Shown: positions 44,689-52,827 of the stretch, in pieces
How the letters are laid out: every line of letters begins with the position of its first letter
Numbering within the stretch: the stretch's first letter is position 1
NCBI RefSeq assembly: GCF_001277195.1
Contig: NZ_CP012268.1
Location: 620,001 to 684,000 of the forward strand
Direction: 5' to 3'
Length of the DNA stretch: 64,000 nt
From: Cronobacter muytjensii ATCC 51329
GTDB lineage: Bacteria; Pseudomonadota; Gammaproteobacteria; Enterobacterales; Enterobacteriaceae
Program-made: the position numbers and the translations under genes
Notes under the pieces: generated by a model
Databases searched by the model: none
What the model was told of the DNA's origin: nothing
The model's input: the letters and a program-made list of their open reading frames with translations, nothing else

Positions 44689-44700
44689 TGGGCGGAGCAG

Positions 44701-45990
44701 TTAACTGCCTTCCACACTCTCGCGCAGCGGTTTCACCGGTGTGACCCGCACCTGCTTAATCATATTCTCCTGCACATCGAGAATATCGATGTCGTACTGA
44801 TGCAGACGCAGGCGAATACCGGCGGAAGGGATATCTTCCAGCGCTTCGAGGATCATGCCGTTGATGGTGCGGGCTTCGTCCTCCGGCAGGCGCCAGTTAA
44901 AGGCTTTGTTGATCTCGCGCACGTTGGCGCCGCCTTCGATAATCACCGAGCCGTCGTTTTGCGGCGTGACCTCTTCGGCAAGCGTCGGCGACATTGACGT
45001 GGTGAAGTCACCGACGATCTCTTCGAGAATATCTTCTACCGTCACCAGCCCCTGAATATCGCCATATTCGTTGACCACCAGGCCCACTTTCTTTTTATTG
45101 CGCTGGAATTTCACCAGTTGGACGCTGAGCGGCGTGCCTTCCGGCACGTAATAGATTTCATCGGCGGCGCGCAGCATCACCTCTTTGGTGAACTCTTTTT
45201 TCTCATTCATCTGCCGCCAGGCTTCGCGGATGCGTAGCATGCCGATGGCGTCGTCGAGCGACTCGCGATAGAGCACGATGCGCCCGTGGGGCGAGTGGGT
45301 GAGCTGGCGGACAATGGATTTCCAGTCGTCGTTGATATCGATGCCCACGATATCGTTGCGCGGCACCATGATGTCGCTGACGCTGACCTTTTCCAGATCC
45401 AACACCGACAGCAGCATGTCCTGATTGCGGCGCGAAATCTGCGAGCGCGACTCATGCACAATGGTGCGCAGTTCATCTTTGCTGAGCGCGGCGCTGACGA
45501 CGTTATCCGCCTTGATACCGACCATGCGCATCAGCAGGCGCGTAATCGTATTCAGCAGCCAGACCAGCGGCATCATCACGATTTGCAGCGGCCCCAGCAG
45601 GAAACTGCTCGGGAAGGCGACTTTTTCCGGGTAGAGCGCCGCGACGGTTTTTGGCAGCACTTCGGCGAAAATCAGCACTACAAAGGTGAGCACGCCTGTG
45701 GCGATCGCAACACCGGCGTCGCCATAGAGGCGCATACCGACGATGGTCGCCAGCGACGAGGCGAGGATATTGACCAGGTTATTGCCGATTAACACCAGGC
45801 TTATCAGGCGATCGGGCTTGCGTAGCAGGCGCTCCACGCGTTTTGCCGCGCGATTCCCCTGCTTCGACAGGTGCCGAAGGCGGTAGCGGTTGAGGGTCAT
45901 CATGCCGGTTTCGGAACCGGAGAAATAAGCGGAGACCACCACCATCACGATAAGCGTTACGATGAGCGTGGTGGTTGAGATATGTTCCAA
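44701..45990 (-). CDS. corB: CorB/YfjD, CNNM-family membrane protein with CBS and CorC_HlyC domains
   Basis: This 429-residue protein matches E. coli YfjD (CorB). It has a DUF21 membrane domain (about 1-180, ILIVMVVVS-type helices and FSGSETGMMTLNR), a pair of CBS domains (about 190-330, with SVSDIMVPRNDIVGID and EYGDIQGLVTVEDILEEIVG) and a C-terminal CorC_HlyC domain. The family is tied to Mg2+/Co2+ efflux and resistance. It lies 27 bp downstream of ypjD, probably one transcript. Confidence 0.93.
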   Translation of the reverse strand: MEHISTTTLIVTLIVMVVVSAYFSGSETGMMTLNRYRLRHLSKQGNRAAKRVERLLRKPDRLISLVLIGNNLVNILASSLATIVGMRLYGDAGVAIATGVLTFVVLIFAEVLPKTVAALYPEKVAFPSSFLLGPLQIVMMPLVWLLNTITRLLMRMVGIKADNVVSAALSKDELRTIVHESRSQISRRNQDMLLSVLDLEKVSVSDIMVPRNDIVGIDINDDWKSIVRQLTHSPHGRIVLYRESLDDAIGMLRIREAWRQMNEKKEFTKEVMLRAADEIYYVPEGTPLSVQLVKFQRNKKKVGLVVNEYGDIQGLVTVEDILEEIVGDFTTSMSPTLAEEVTPQNDGSVIIEGGANVREINKAFNWRLPEDEARTINGMILEALEDIPSAGIRLRLHQYDIDILDVQENMIKQVRVTPVKPLRESVEGS

Positions 45991-46017
45991 ACGCGTTGTC
46001 CTTAGATGTGTGACTCG

Positions 46018-46809
46018 TTAGCCGGCGAACTGCTGAATGACCCGGCTGCCGAAATAGGCCAGCGTCAGCAATGCGGCGCCCGCGACGTTAAACCACACCA
46101 CGCGGCGACCGCGCCAGCCTTCATGATAGTGTCCCCAGAGCAGGATGATATAGACAAACCATGCGACAATAGACAGCACCGCTTTGTCGATATTCTCCAT
46201 GCTGAACATATTGTGAAGATAGAACAGGCCGGTGCAGAGCGTCAGGGTCAGCAGCACGACGCCGACCTGGGTGATATGAAACATTTTGCGCTCAATGCCC
46301 ATCAGCGGCGGCATCTCGGCGCTGAAGACCAGCTTTTTGTTTTTCAGCAGATAGTCTATCCACGCCAGTTGCAACGCGTAGAGCGCGGCGATGATGAGCG
46401 TCGCGTAAGAGAAGAGCGACAGGCCGATGTGCACCATCATGCCAGGCGTGGTCTCAAGGTGCGTAATGTATTCATTCGGCACGAAGGTCGCGAACGCCAG
46501 ATTGATCAGCGCGAAAGCATAGACAATCGGCAATAGCAGCCAGCCGCGATTTTTCGAGGCGACAATCGTCATCACAGTGCAGATCATCAGGCTTACCAGC
46601 GAGCCGACGTTCAGCAGGCTGAGATTCTGCCCGCCGCTGCCGTTCGGGAAAATTCGGCTTTCCAGCGCGACGGCGTGACAGACGAGCGCTATCACCGCCG
46701 AAAGTATCGCAAGGCGGCGCCACGCGCTGTTCTTGCGAAGCAGGCCGGGAATGATAAGCGCCAGGCTTACCGAGTAGGCGACAAGCGCCAGCAGTGAAAA
46801 AACAGGCAT
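46018..46809 (-). CDS. ypjD: YpjD, inner membrane protein of the cytochrome c assembly (CcsA) fold
   Basis: This 263-residue protein has about eight membrane segments and the same length as E. coli YpjD. The fold is that of CcsA/CcmC-type haem-handling proteins, but the tryptophan-rich WWD motif of true haem exporters is not evident. It has been linked with CorB-type ion homeostasis (name corE). The true function is unsettled. It is divergent from ffh. Confidence 0.9.
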   Translation of the reverse strand: MPVFSLLALVAYSVSLALIIPGLLRKNSAWRRLAILSAVIALVCHAVALESRIFPNGSGGQNLSLLNVGSLVSLMICTVMTIVASKNRGWLLLPIVYAFALINLAFATFVPNEYITHLETTPGMMVHIGLSLFSYATLIIAALYALQLAWIDYLLKNKKLVFSAEMPPLMGIERKMFHITQVGVVLLTLTLCTGLFYLHNMFSMENIDKAVLSIVAWFVYIILLWGHYHEGWRGRRVVWFNVAGAALLTLAYFGSRVIQQFAG

Positions 46810-46971
46810 ATAGGATGTCGGTTTAGCCAGAAGAGAAAGAGAAGCAGTATAGCGTTACGCGCCGCCTGCTCCAACCGTTGCATCACAACCAGGGCGGCTT
46901 CATGTTATACTGCGCCTCATTCGTACTCGGTGTCGCTGCGGCGGCCTAAAGTTACCCTTGGGCAAGAGATC

Positions 46972-48333
46972 ATGTTTGATAATTTAACTGACCGTTTGTC
47001 GCGCACGCTGCGCAATATCAGCGGCCGTGGGCGCCTGACTGAAGACAACATTAAAGAGACCCTGCGCGAAGTGCGCATGGCGCTGCTGGAGGCGGACGTC
47101 GCACTGCCGGTAGTGCGCGATTTCATTAACCGCGTAAAAGAGAAAGCGGTAGGGCACGAAGTTAATAAAAGCCTGACGCCAGGCCAGGAGTTCGTAAAGA
47201 TTGTTCGTAACGAACTGGTGGCGGCGATGGGCGAAGAGAACCAGAGCCTCAACCTGGCCGCGCAGCCGCCCGCCGTGGTGCTGATGGCGGGCCTGCAGGG
47301 CGCAGGTAAAACGACCAGCGTCGGTAAGCTCGGTAAATTCCTGCGCGAAAAACACAAGAAAAAGGTGCTGGTGGTTTCCGCGGACGTTTATCGCCCGGCG
47401 GCGATCAAACAGCTCGAAACGCTGGCGCAGCAAGTGGGCGTGGATTTCTTCCCATCCGACGTGGCGCAGAAGCCGGTCGACATCGTGAACGCGGCGCTGA
47501 AAGAAGCGAAGCTGAAATTCTACGACGTGCTGCTGGTGGATACCGCCGGTCGTCTGCACGTCGACGAAGCGATGATGGACGAAATCAAGCAGGTGCATGC
47601 GTCTATCAAACCGGTGGAAACGCTGTTTGTAGTCGATGCCATGACCGGCCAGGACGCCGCCAATACCGCGAAAGCCTTTAACGAAGCGCTGCCGCTGACC
47701 GGTGTGGTGCTGACCAAGGTGGACGGCGACGCCCGCGGCGGTGCGGCGCTCTCCATTCGTCATATCACCGGCAAACCGATTAAATTTCTCGGCGTCGGCG
47801 AAAAAACCGAAGCGCTGGAGCCGTTCCATCCGGACCGCATCGCGTCGCGTATTCTCGGCATGGGCGACGTGTTATCGCTTATCGAAGATATCGAAAGCAA
47901 AGTCGATCGCGCCCAGGCGGAAAAACTCGCCACCAAGCTTAAAAAAGGCGACGGCTTCGACCTTAACGATTTCCTTGAGCAGCTCAAGCAGATGAAAAAC
48001 ATGGGCGGCATGGCGAGCCTGATGGGCAAGCTGCCGGGCATGGGGCAACTGCCTGACAACGTGAAATCGCAGATGGATGACAAAATCCTGGTGCGCATGG
48101 AGGCCATCATTAACTCCATGACAATGAAAGAGCGCGCGAAGCCGGAAATCATCAAAGGCTCCCGCAAGCGCCGTATCGCGGCAGGCTGCGGGATGCAGGT
48201 GCAGGACGTTAACCGCCTCCTGAAACAGTTCGACGATATGCAGCGCATGATGAAGAAGATGAAGAAAGGCGGTATGGCGAAGATGATGCGTGGGATGAAA
48301 GGCATGATGCCGCCGGGCTTCCCTGGCCGCTAA
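46972..48333 (+). CDS. ffh: Ffh, signal recognition particle GTPase (SRP54 homolog)
   Basis: This 453-residue protein is as long as E. coli Ffh. Its N domain (1-85) is followed by a G domain with G1 GLQGAGKTTSVGKLG, DTAGR and TKVDGDARGG, then the methionine-rich M domain (about 300-453) that binds 4.5S RNA and signal peptides and ends KGMMPPGFPGR. It targets inner membrane proteins, here including the many transporters. The start at 46972 (MFDNLTDRLSRT) matches the family; an in-frame start at 46930 is rejected. Confidence 0.98.
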   Translation: MFDNLTDRLSRTLRNISGRGRLTEDNIKETLREVRMALLEADVALPVVRDFINRVKEKAVGHEVNKSLTPGQEFVKIVRNELVAAMGEENQSLNLAAQPPAVVLMAGLQGAGKTTSVGKLGKFLREKHKKKVLVVSADVYRPAAIKQLETLAQQVGVDFFPSDVAQKPVDIVNAALKEAKLKFYDVLLVDTAGRLHVDEAMMDEIKQVHASIKPVETLFVVDAMTGQDAANTAKAFNEALPLTGVVLTKVDGDARGGAALSIRHITGKPIKFLGVGEKTEALEPFHPDRIASRILGMGDVLSLIEDIESKVDRAQAEKLATKLKKGDGFDLNDFLEQLKQMKNMGGMASLMGKLPGMGQLPDNVKSQMDDKILVRMEAIINSMTMKERAKPEIIKGSRKRRIAAGCGMQVQDVNRLLKQFDDMQRMMKKMKKGGMAKMMRGMKGMMPPGFPGR

Positions 48334-48371
48334 ACAGAGAAAAATCAGGCTATCTTATTTACCATTTTCGC

Positions 48372-48450
48372 CCCGGGATGTGCTCGGAATGCTCACGTAC
48401 TGCGTGTACGCTCCGCTTCCTGCGCGCACGCCGTGACGAAACTAGCTGCA
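48372..48450. repeat. Possible interspersed repeat between ffh and rpsP
   Basis: The GC-rich block around CTCACGTACTGCGTGTACGC can fold as a short hairpin (CACGTACT / GTGTACGC-like) and contrasts with flanking AT-rich DNA. It resembles intergenic repeats seen in enterobacterial genomes, but one copy is not enough to prove this. Nothing else is seen in the 258-bp ffh-rpsP gap except the promoter and leader hairpin listed separately. Confidence 0.3.
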
Positions 48451-48489
48451 ACGATATACGCCTGATTGTCCTCTGTTGCTATATGCAGA

Positions 48490-48517
48490 TTGCTTTTTCC
48501 TCAGAAATCAGTAAAAT
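48490..48517 (+). promoter_or_regulatory. Promoter of the rpsP-rimM-trmD-rplS operon
   Basis: -35 TTGCTT (48490-48495), a 16-bp spacer and -10 TAAAAT (48512-48517). The start of transcription is expected near 48524, just before a leader hairpin. A GC discriminator (TTTTCGGGC) follows the -10, as in growth-rate-controlled promoters. Confidence 0.65.
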
Positions 48518-48535
48518 TTTCGGGCTTTTAATATG

Positions 48536-48572
48536 ACGCCGGGCTCCGTTCCTCGATGGGGCCCGGTGTTTT
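48536..48572 (+). promoter_or_regulatory. Terminator-like leader hairpin of the rpsP operon
   Basis: Arms ACGCCGGGCTCC and GGGGCCCGGTGT form a 12-bp stem with two G-T pairs and a 10-base loop, followed by TTTATT. It lies directly after the expected transcript start and 20 bp before the rpsP start, where an attenuator would act. Confidence 0.6.
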
Positions 48573-48591
48573 ATTCACACAAGAGGATGTT

Positions 48592-48840
48592 ATGGTAACT
48601 ATTCGTTTAGCACGTCACGGCGCGAAAAAGCGTCCGTTCTACCAGGTTGTCGTTACTGATAGCCGCAATGCACGCAACGGTCGCTTCATCGAGCGCGTTG
48701 GTTTCTTCAACCCGATCGCGAACGAGAAAGAAGAAGGCACCCGCCTGGATCTGGATCGTATCGAACACTGGGTTGGCCAGGGCGCTACCGTTTCCGATCG
48801 CGTTTCCGCGCTGATCAAAGCAGCAAAAAAAGCAGCTTAA
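48592..48840 (+). CDS. rpsP: Ribosomal protein S16 (bS16)
   Basis: This 82-residue 30S assembly protein begins MVTIRLARHGAKKRPFYQVV and ends in the basic IKAAKKAA. AAGAGGATGTT precedes the ATG. It is the first gene of the rpsP-rimM-trmD-rplS operon, 18 bp before rimM. Confidence 0.98.
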   Translation: MVTIRLARHGAKKRPFYQVVVTDSRNARNGRFIERVGFFNPIANEKEEGTRLDLDRIEHWVGQGATVSDRVSALIKAAKKAA

Positions 48841-48858
48841 TCTGTCACGGTGGTCATG

Positions 48859-49407
48859 ATGAGCAAGCAAGACGCCGCTAAAGCCCCCGTTAACCCGATT
48901 GTTCTCGGGAAAATGGGTTCTTCTTACGGCATTCGTGGTTGGCTCAGAGTGTTTTCCTCCACCGAAGACGCCGAAAGCATTTTTGACTATCAGCCCTGGT
49001 TTATCCAGCAGGCGGGTCAGTGGCAGCAAGTACAGCTGGAAAGCTGGAAGCACCACAATCAGGACATGATCATCAAGCTGAAAGGCGTTGACGATCGTGA
49101 TGCCGCGAATCTGCTGACCAATTGCGAAATTGTCGTGGATTCTTCGCAGTTGCCGGACCTCGAAGAGGGCGACTACTACTGGAAAGACCTTATCGGTTGC
49201 CAGGTGGTCACCACGGAAGGGTACAGCCTTGGTAAAGTCATCGACATGATGGAAACCGGGTCGAACGACGTTCTCGTCGTGAAGGCAAACCTGAAAGATG
49301 CGTTTGGTATCAAGGAGCGGTTACTTCCGTTCCTCGATGGGCAGGTTATCAAGAAAGTCGATCTCGCTACTCAAATGATTGAAGTAGATTGGGATCCTGG
49401 TTTTTAA
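48859..49407 (+). CDS. rimM: RimM, 16S rRNA maturation factor
   Basis: This 182-residue protein, the same length as E. coli RimM, has an N-terminal RimM beta barrel (KMGSSYGIRGWLRVFSSTED) and a C-terminal PRC barrel (YWKDLIGCQVVTTEGYSLGK). It helps fold the 30S head near S19. Two adjacent ATGs occur at 48856 and 48859; the second gives MSKQ as in E. coli. Confidence 0.97.
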   Translation: MSKQDAAKAPVNPIVLGKMGSSYGIRGWLRVFSSTEDAESIFDYQPWFIQQAGQWQQVQLESWKHHNQDMIIKLKGVDDRDAANLLTNCEIVVDSSQLPDLEEGDYYWKDLIGCQVVTTEGYSLGKVIDMMETGSNDVLVVKANLKDAFGIKERLLPFLDGQVIKKVDLATQMIEVDWDPGF

Positions 49408-49437
49408 ACCTCCGGACAAACGGTAATAAACGGCGCT

Positions 49438-50211
49438 ATGTGGATTGGCATAATTAGCCTGTTTCCTGAGATGTTCCGCGCGATTACCGATTACGGGGTA
49501 ACTGGCCGGGCAGTAAAAAATGGCCTGCTGAGCATCGACAGCTGGAGTCCTCGCGACTTCACGCACGACCGGCACCGTACCGTGGACGACAGGCCCTACG
49601 GCGGCGGACCGGGGATGCTAATGATGGTGCAACCCTTGCGGGACGCCATTCACGCAGCGAAAGCCGCGGCAGGCGAGGGCGCAAAGGTGATTTACCTTTC
49701 ACCTCAGGGACGCAAGCTTGATCAAGCGGGCGTCAGCGAGCTGGCGACGAACGAGAAGTTAATTCTGGTTTGTGGCCGCTACGAAGGGATAGACGAGCGC
49801 GTTATCCAGACCGAAATTGACGAAGAATGGTCAATCGGGGATTACGTTCTCAGCGGTGGCGAGCTACCCGCCATGACGCTTATCGATTCGGTTGCCCGGT
49901 TTATTCCAGGCGTACTGGGTCACGAGGCGTCGGCAACGGAAGATTCCTTTGCCGATGGGTTGCTGGATTGTCCGCACTATACCCGGCCTGAAGTGTTAGA
50001 GGGGATGGAAGTACCGTCAGTATTACTGTCGGGCAACCATGCCGAAATCAGACGCTGGCGCCTGAAGCAGTCGCTGGGCCGTACCTGGCTTAGAAGACCT
50101 GAACTTCTGGAAAACCTGGCTCTGACTGAAGAGCAAGCAAAGTTGCTGGCGGAGTTCAAAACCGAACACGCGCAACAGCAACATAGACATGATGGGACTG
50201 GCGACGCGTAA
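49438..50211 (+). CDS. trmD: TrmD, tRNA (guanine37-N1)-methyltransferase
   Basis: This 257-residue SPOUT enzyme methylates G37 next to the anticodon and so prevents +1 frameshifting. The trefoil-knot SAM site is visible in LVCGRYEGIDERV and IGDYVLSGGELPAM. It starts with MWIGIISLFPEMF, typical of the family. The ribosome binding site is weak (AACGGCGCT), which fits its known low expression relative to the ribosomal proteins in the same operon. Confidence 0.98.
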   Translation: MWIGIISLFPEMFRAITDYGVTGRAVKNGLLSIDSWSPRDFTHDRHRTVDDRPYGGGPGMLMMVQPLRDAIHAAKAAAGEGAKVIYLSPQGRKLDQAGVSELATNEKLILVCGRYEGIDERVIQTEIDEEWSIGDYVLSGGELPAMTLIDSVARFIPGVLGHEASATEDSFADGLLDCPHYTRPEVLEGMEVPSVLLSGNHAEIRRWRLKQSLGRTWLRRPELLENLALTEEQAKLLAEFKTEHAQQQHRHDGTGDA

Positions 50212-50256
50212 GCCGCCACCCGAAACATCAGTTTACCCAGGATAAGAGATTAAATT

Positions 50257-50604
50257 ATGAGCAACATTATTAAGCAACTTGAACAAGAGCAGATGAAGCA
50301 GGACGTACCTTCCTTCCGTCCGGGTGATACCGTGGAAGTGAAAGTATGGGTTGTTGAAGGTTCCAAAAAACGTCTGCAGGCATTCGAGGGCGTGGTTATC
50401 GCTATCCGTAACCGCGGTCTGCACTCTGCATTCACTGTTCGCAAAATCTCCAACGGCGAAGGCGTTGAGCGTGTCTTCCAGACTCACTCTCCGGTAATTG
50501 ACAGCATTTCTGTTAAACGTCGTGGTGCTGTACGTAAAGCTAAACTGTACTACCTGCGTGAGCGCACTGGTAAGTCTGCTCGTATCAAAGAGCGTCTTAA
50601 CTAA
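50257..50604 (+). CDS. rplS: Ribosomal protein L19 (bL19)
   Basis: This 115-residue 50S protein at the interface with the 30S subunit begins MSNIIKQLEQEQMKQDVPSF and contains the basic SVKRRGAVRKAKLYYLRERT. It is the last gene of the operon and is followed by a strong terminator. Confidence 0.98.
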   Translation: MSNIIKQLEQEQMKQDVPSFRPGDTVEVKVWVVEGSKKRLQAFEGVVIAIRNRGLHSAFTVRKISNGEGVERVFQTHSPVIDSISVKRRGAVRKAKLYYLRERTGKSARIKERLN

Positions 50605-50630
50605 GATTCGCTTAAGCGACATCCGATATA

Positions 50631-50663
50631 AAAAGGGCTGGCCTGCGGGCTGGCCCTTTTTTT
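50631..50663 (+). terminator. Terminator of the rpsP-rplS operon
   Basis: AAAAGGGCTGGCC / GGCTGGCCC-type hairpin followed by seven T, 26 bp after rplS. Confidence 0.88.
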
Positions 50664-50716
50664 GTCCTGAGATTACGCAGCACAGTGTAAAGACCACCTT
50701 TTTCCTTCCCTTTACG

Positions 50717-50766
50717 TTAACTTTTCAGCGCTGAATCATTTACAATAAGCCTCCATTTCTGGAGGT
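50717..50766 (+). promoter_or_regulatory. Promoter-like elements and a hairpin over the ribosome binding site of the DUF2946 gene
   Basis: -35-like TTAACT (50717-50722) and -10-like TACAAT (50741-50746) are 18 bp apart and span the perfect palindrome TCAGCGCTGA (50725-50734). Immediately after, CCTCC (50750-50754) can pair with the Shine-Dalgarno GGAGG (50761-50765) of the DUF2946 gene. If transcription starts before 50750 the ribosome binding site would be masked; if it starts at about 50753 it would not. Confidence 0.4.
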
Positions 50767-50769
50767 GCA

Positions 50770-51207
50770 GTGGGCAGCAACGTCTTTTATCGGTCAGGGT
50801 TTCGCTACCGCGCGGCTATGCTTGCGCTGTTCGCGATCCTGCTGATTGTGGTGGCGCCGCTTATTTCTGTCAGCCTGCAAAAAGACCCCATGAGCGCGAT
50901 GCCCGGCATGCACCACGAGATGGTGATGGATGAGATGCCGGCGATAATGCATGCTGAAGAGCATCATCATGAGATGTCTTCGTCTGCGCCCGCCTCCCTG
51001 CCTGTCGATCATGCCGAAGCGTGCGGCTACTGCGTTTTGCTGGCGCATGTGCCCGGCCTTTTGCTGGCCCTTACGCTGCTGGTCTCGTTTATTCTGCAAC
51101 GCGTCCGGCTTCCGGTTGCCCGACCGGTGGCCAGACACTGGCGCTTTTATCCGCGTCTCTGGCCTGATACCCGCGCGCCGCCACCCACGTCTGCTTTTTC
51201 CTGCTAA
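50770..51207 (+). CDS. DUF2946-family protein with His/Met-rich region
   Basis: This 145-residue protein has an N-terminal membrane segment (about 15-33, AAMLALFAILLIVVAPLISV), a His/Met/Glu-rich stretch (MPGMHHEMVMDEMPAIMHAE, then EHHHEM) and the DUF2946 core HAEACGYCVLLAHVPGLLLA with a second membrane segment. The His/Met run suggests copper or other metal binding, but this is inference. It starts with GTG at 50770 with GGAGG four bases before. It precedes the PepSY gene by 54 bp and probably acts with it. Confidence 0.8.
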   Translation: MGSNVFYRSGFRYRAAMLALFAILLIVVAPLISVSLQKDPMSAMPGMHHEMVMDEMPAIMHAEEHHHEMSSSAPASLPVDHAEACGYCVLLAHVPGLLLALTLLVSFILQRVRLPVARPVARHWRFYPRLWPDTRAPPPTSAFSC

Positions 51208-51261
51208 GAATCCCCTGCGCTCAGGCGCAGCGATACCTTCTGCTTTTAAAAAAGGAAAAGT

Positions 51262-52629
51262 ATGGCTTCCTGCACCCCGCGCGCGGCATGGATAAACCTG
51301 CTGCGACGCCTTCATTTCTATATTGGTCTGTTTATCGGGCCGTTTATCTTTGTGGCGGCGCTGACCGGCACGCTGTATGTCGCCACGCCGCAACTTGAAA
51401 ACTGGGCCTATCGCGACGTGCTGTTTGGCACTACGTCCGGCGAACGTCAGCCGCTGGCGCTACAGGTGGCGGCGGCGGAACAACGCACCGGCGGGCACCT
51501 GCGCCTTTCGGCGGTGCGTCCGGCGTTAACCCCTGGCGAGACAACGCGCGTGATGTTCGCCGAGCCGGCGCTTGGCGAGTCAGAATCACGGGCAGTATTT
51601 ATCGACCCGGTGTCGCTCGCCGTGAAGGGCGATATGACCGTTTACGGCACCAGCGGCATTTTGCCCCTGCGTCAGTGGATAGACTACGCGCACCGCTCGC
51701 TGCTGCTGGGCAACGCGGGCCGTGTCTACAGCGAACTGGCGGCGTCATGGATGTGGGTGGCGGCGCTTGGCGGCATCGCGCTCTGGTTTTTTACCCGTCC
51801 GAAGCGACGCCTCAATAACGCTTTCCAGAATACACGCCGCCTGCATACCGGTCTCGGCTGGGCGCTGCTTGCAGGCATGCTGTTGTTCTCTGCGACCGGG
51901 CTTACCTGGTCACAGTGGGCGGGCGCGAACGTGGATAAAATGCGCGCCGCGTTTGGCTGGCTCACGCCTCAGGTGAACACGCAACTGCATGGGGGCGCCC
52001 AGCCGCACGATCCGCACGCGGAGCATCATATGCATCACGGCGCCATGAACATGCCTGCGCCGTCCATCGACGCGCGCCTGTATGACCGCGTGCTGGCGGC
52101 GGCGAGAGGCGCTGGTATTGATGCCGATAAGCTTGAGATCCGACCGCCGCGCGAGGCGGGGCGCGCCTGGACCGTGACAGAAATCGATCGTGCCTGGCCC
52201 ACGCAGGTGGATGCCGTGGCAGTCGACGGCGCCTCGCTTGACGTCATCGATACCACCCGCTTCGCTGATTATCCGCTGATGGCGAAGCTGACGCGCTGGG
52301 GCGTCGATTTCCATATGGGGGTGCTGTTTGGCCTGCCAAACCAGCTGTTGCTAGTCGCGTTTGGCATCGCGCTATGCGTTGCGATTGTACTCGGTTACCG
52401 CCTCTGGTGGCTGCGCCGTCCGCAGGGGCCGCTCGTCAGCCCCGCTGCGACGCTGAGTCAGGGCTGGCTGAATCTGTCGCGCGTCTGGCGTATCGTCATT
52501 CTGATGGTAGCCGTACTGCTGGGACTGGCGCTACCGGTAATGGGCGTAAGCCTCGCTATACTGCTGATAATGGATTACTGGCGCTGGCGGCAGGGGCGCT
52601 GCAAACCTCTCGCGCAAAACGCGCCATAA
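51262..52629 (+). CDS. PepSY-domain inner membrane protein (PiuB-like)
   Basis: This 455-residue protein has four or five membrane helices and PepSY-associated segments (LRRLHFYIGLFIGPFIFVAA, HTGLGWALLAGMLLFSATGL, WGVDFHMGVLFGLPNQLLL). Members such as PiuB, FsrB-like and IutA-adjacent proteins are tied to ferric siderophore reduction or uptake. Conserved His residues in the helices could bind haem. The gene follows the DUF2946 gene on the same strand; no siderophore receptor is nearby. AAGGAAAAGT precedes the ATG. Confidence 0.85.
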   Translation: MASCTPRAAWINLLRRLHFYIGLFIGPFIFVAALTGTLYVATPQLENWAYRDVLFGTTSGERQPLALQVAAAEQRTGGHLRLSAVRPALTPGETTRVMFAEPALGESESRAVFIDPVSLAVKGDMTVYGTSGILPLRQWIDYAHRSLLLGNAGRVYSELAASWMWVAALGGIALWFFTRPKRRLNNAFQNTRRLHTGLGWALLAGMLLFSATGLTWSQWAGANVDKMRAAFGWLTPQVNTQLHGGAQPHDPHAEHHMHHGAMNMPAPSIDARLYDRVLAAARGAGIDADKLEIRPPREAGRAWTVTEIDRAWPTQVDAVAVDGASLDVIDTTRFADYPLMAKLTRWGVDFHMGVLFGLPNQLLLVAFGIALCVAIVLGYRLWWLRRPQGPLVSPAATLSQGWLNLSRVWRIVILMVAVLLGLALPVMGVSLAILLIMDYWRWRQGRCKPLAQNAP

Positions 52630-52661
52630 ACGCAAGGCGGGGAGACCCGCCTTTTCGTTTC

Positions 52662-52732
52662 TGTAAAATAATTATTACACTTAAAGGCGTAATTCCTGCC
52701 ATTTATTTCGCTAATGTAAAGTTATCGGTACG
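52662..52732 (+). promoter_or_regulatory. TyrR boxes upstream of aroF
   Basis: TGTAAA-ATAATT-ATTACA at 52662-52679 matches the TyrR consensus TGTAAA-N6-TTTACA at 11 of 12 positions. A weaker box, TGTAAA-GTTATC-GGTACG, is at 52715-52732, ending 9 bp before the -35. TyrR with tyrosine represses aroF-tyrA from such paired strong and weak boxes. Confidence 0.8.
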
Positions 52733-52741
52733 TATTCTGGA

Positions 52742-52769
52742 TTGAAATCTTTACCGCCTGTGGTATTGT
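52742..52769 (+). promoter_or_regulatory. Promoter of aroF-tyrA
   Basis: -35 TTGAAA (52742-52747), a 16-bp spacer and -10 TATTGT (52764-52769), about 58 bp upstream of the aroF start and just downstream of the weaker TyrR box. Confidence 0.65.
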
Positions 52770-52827
52770 TAAATCCTCCTCGCTGAGGAACCCCTATCGC
52801 AACGAGCAAACTTACAGGATCGCCATC

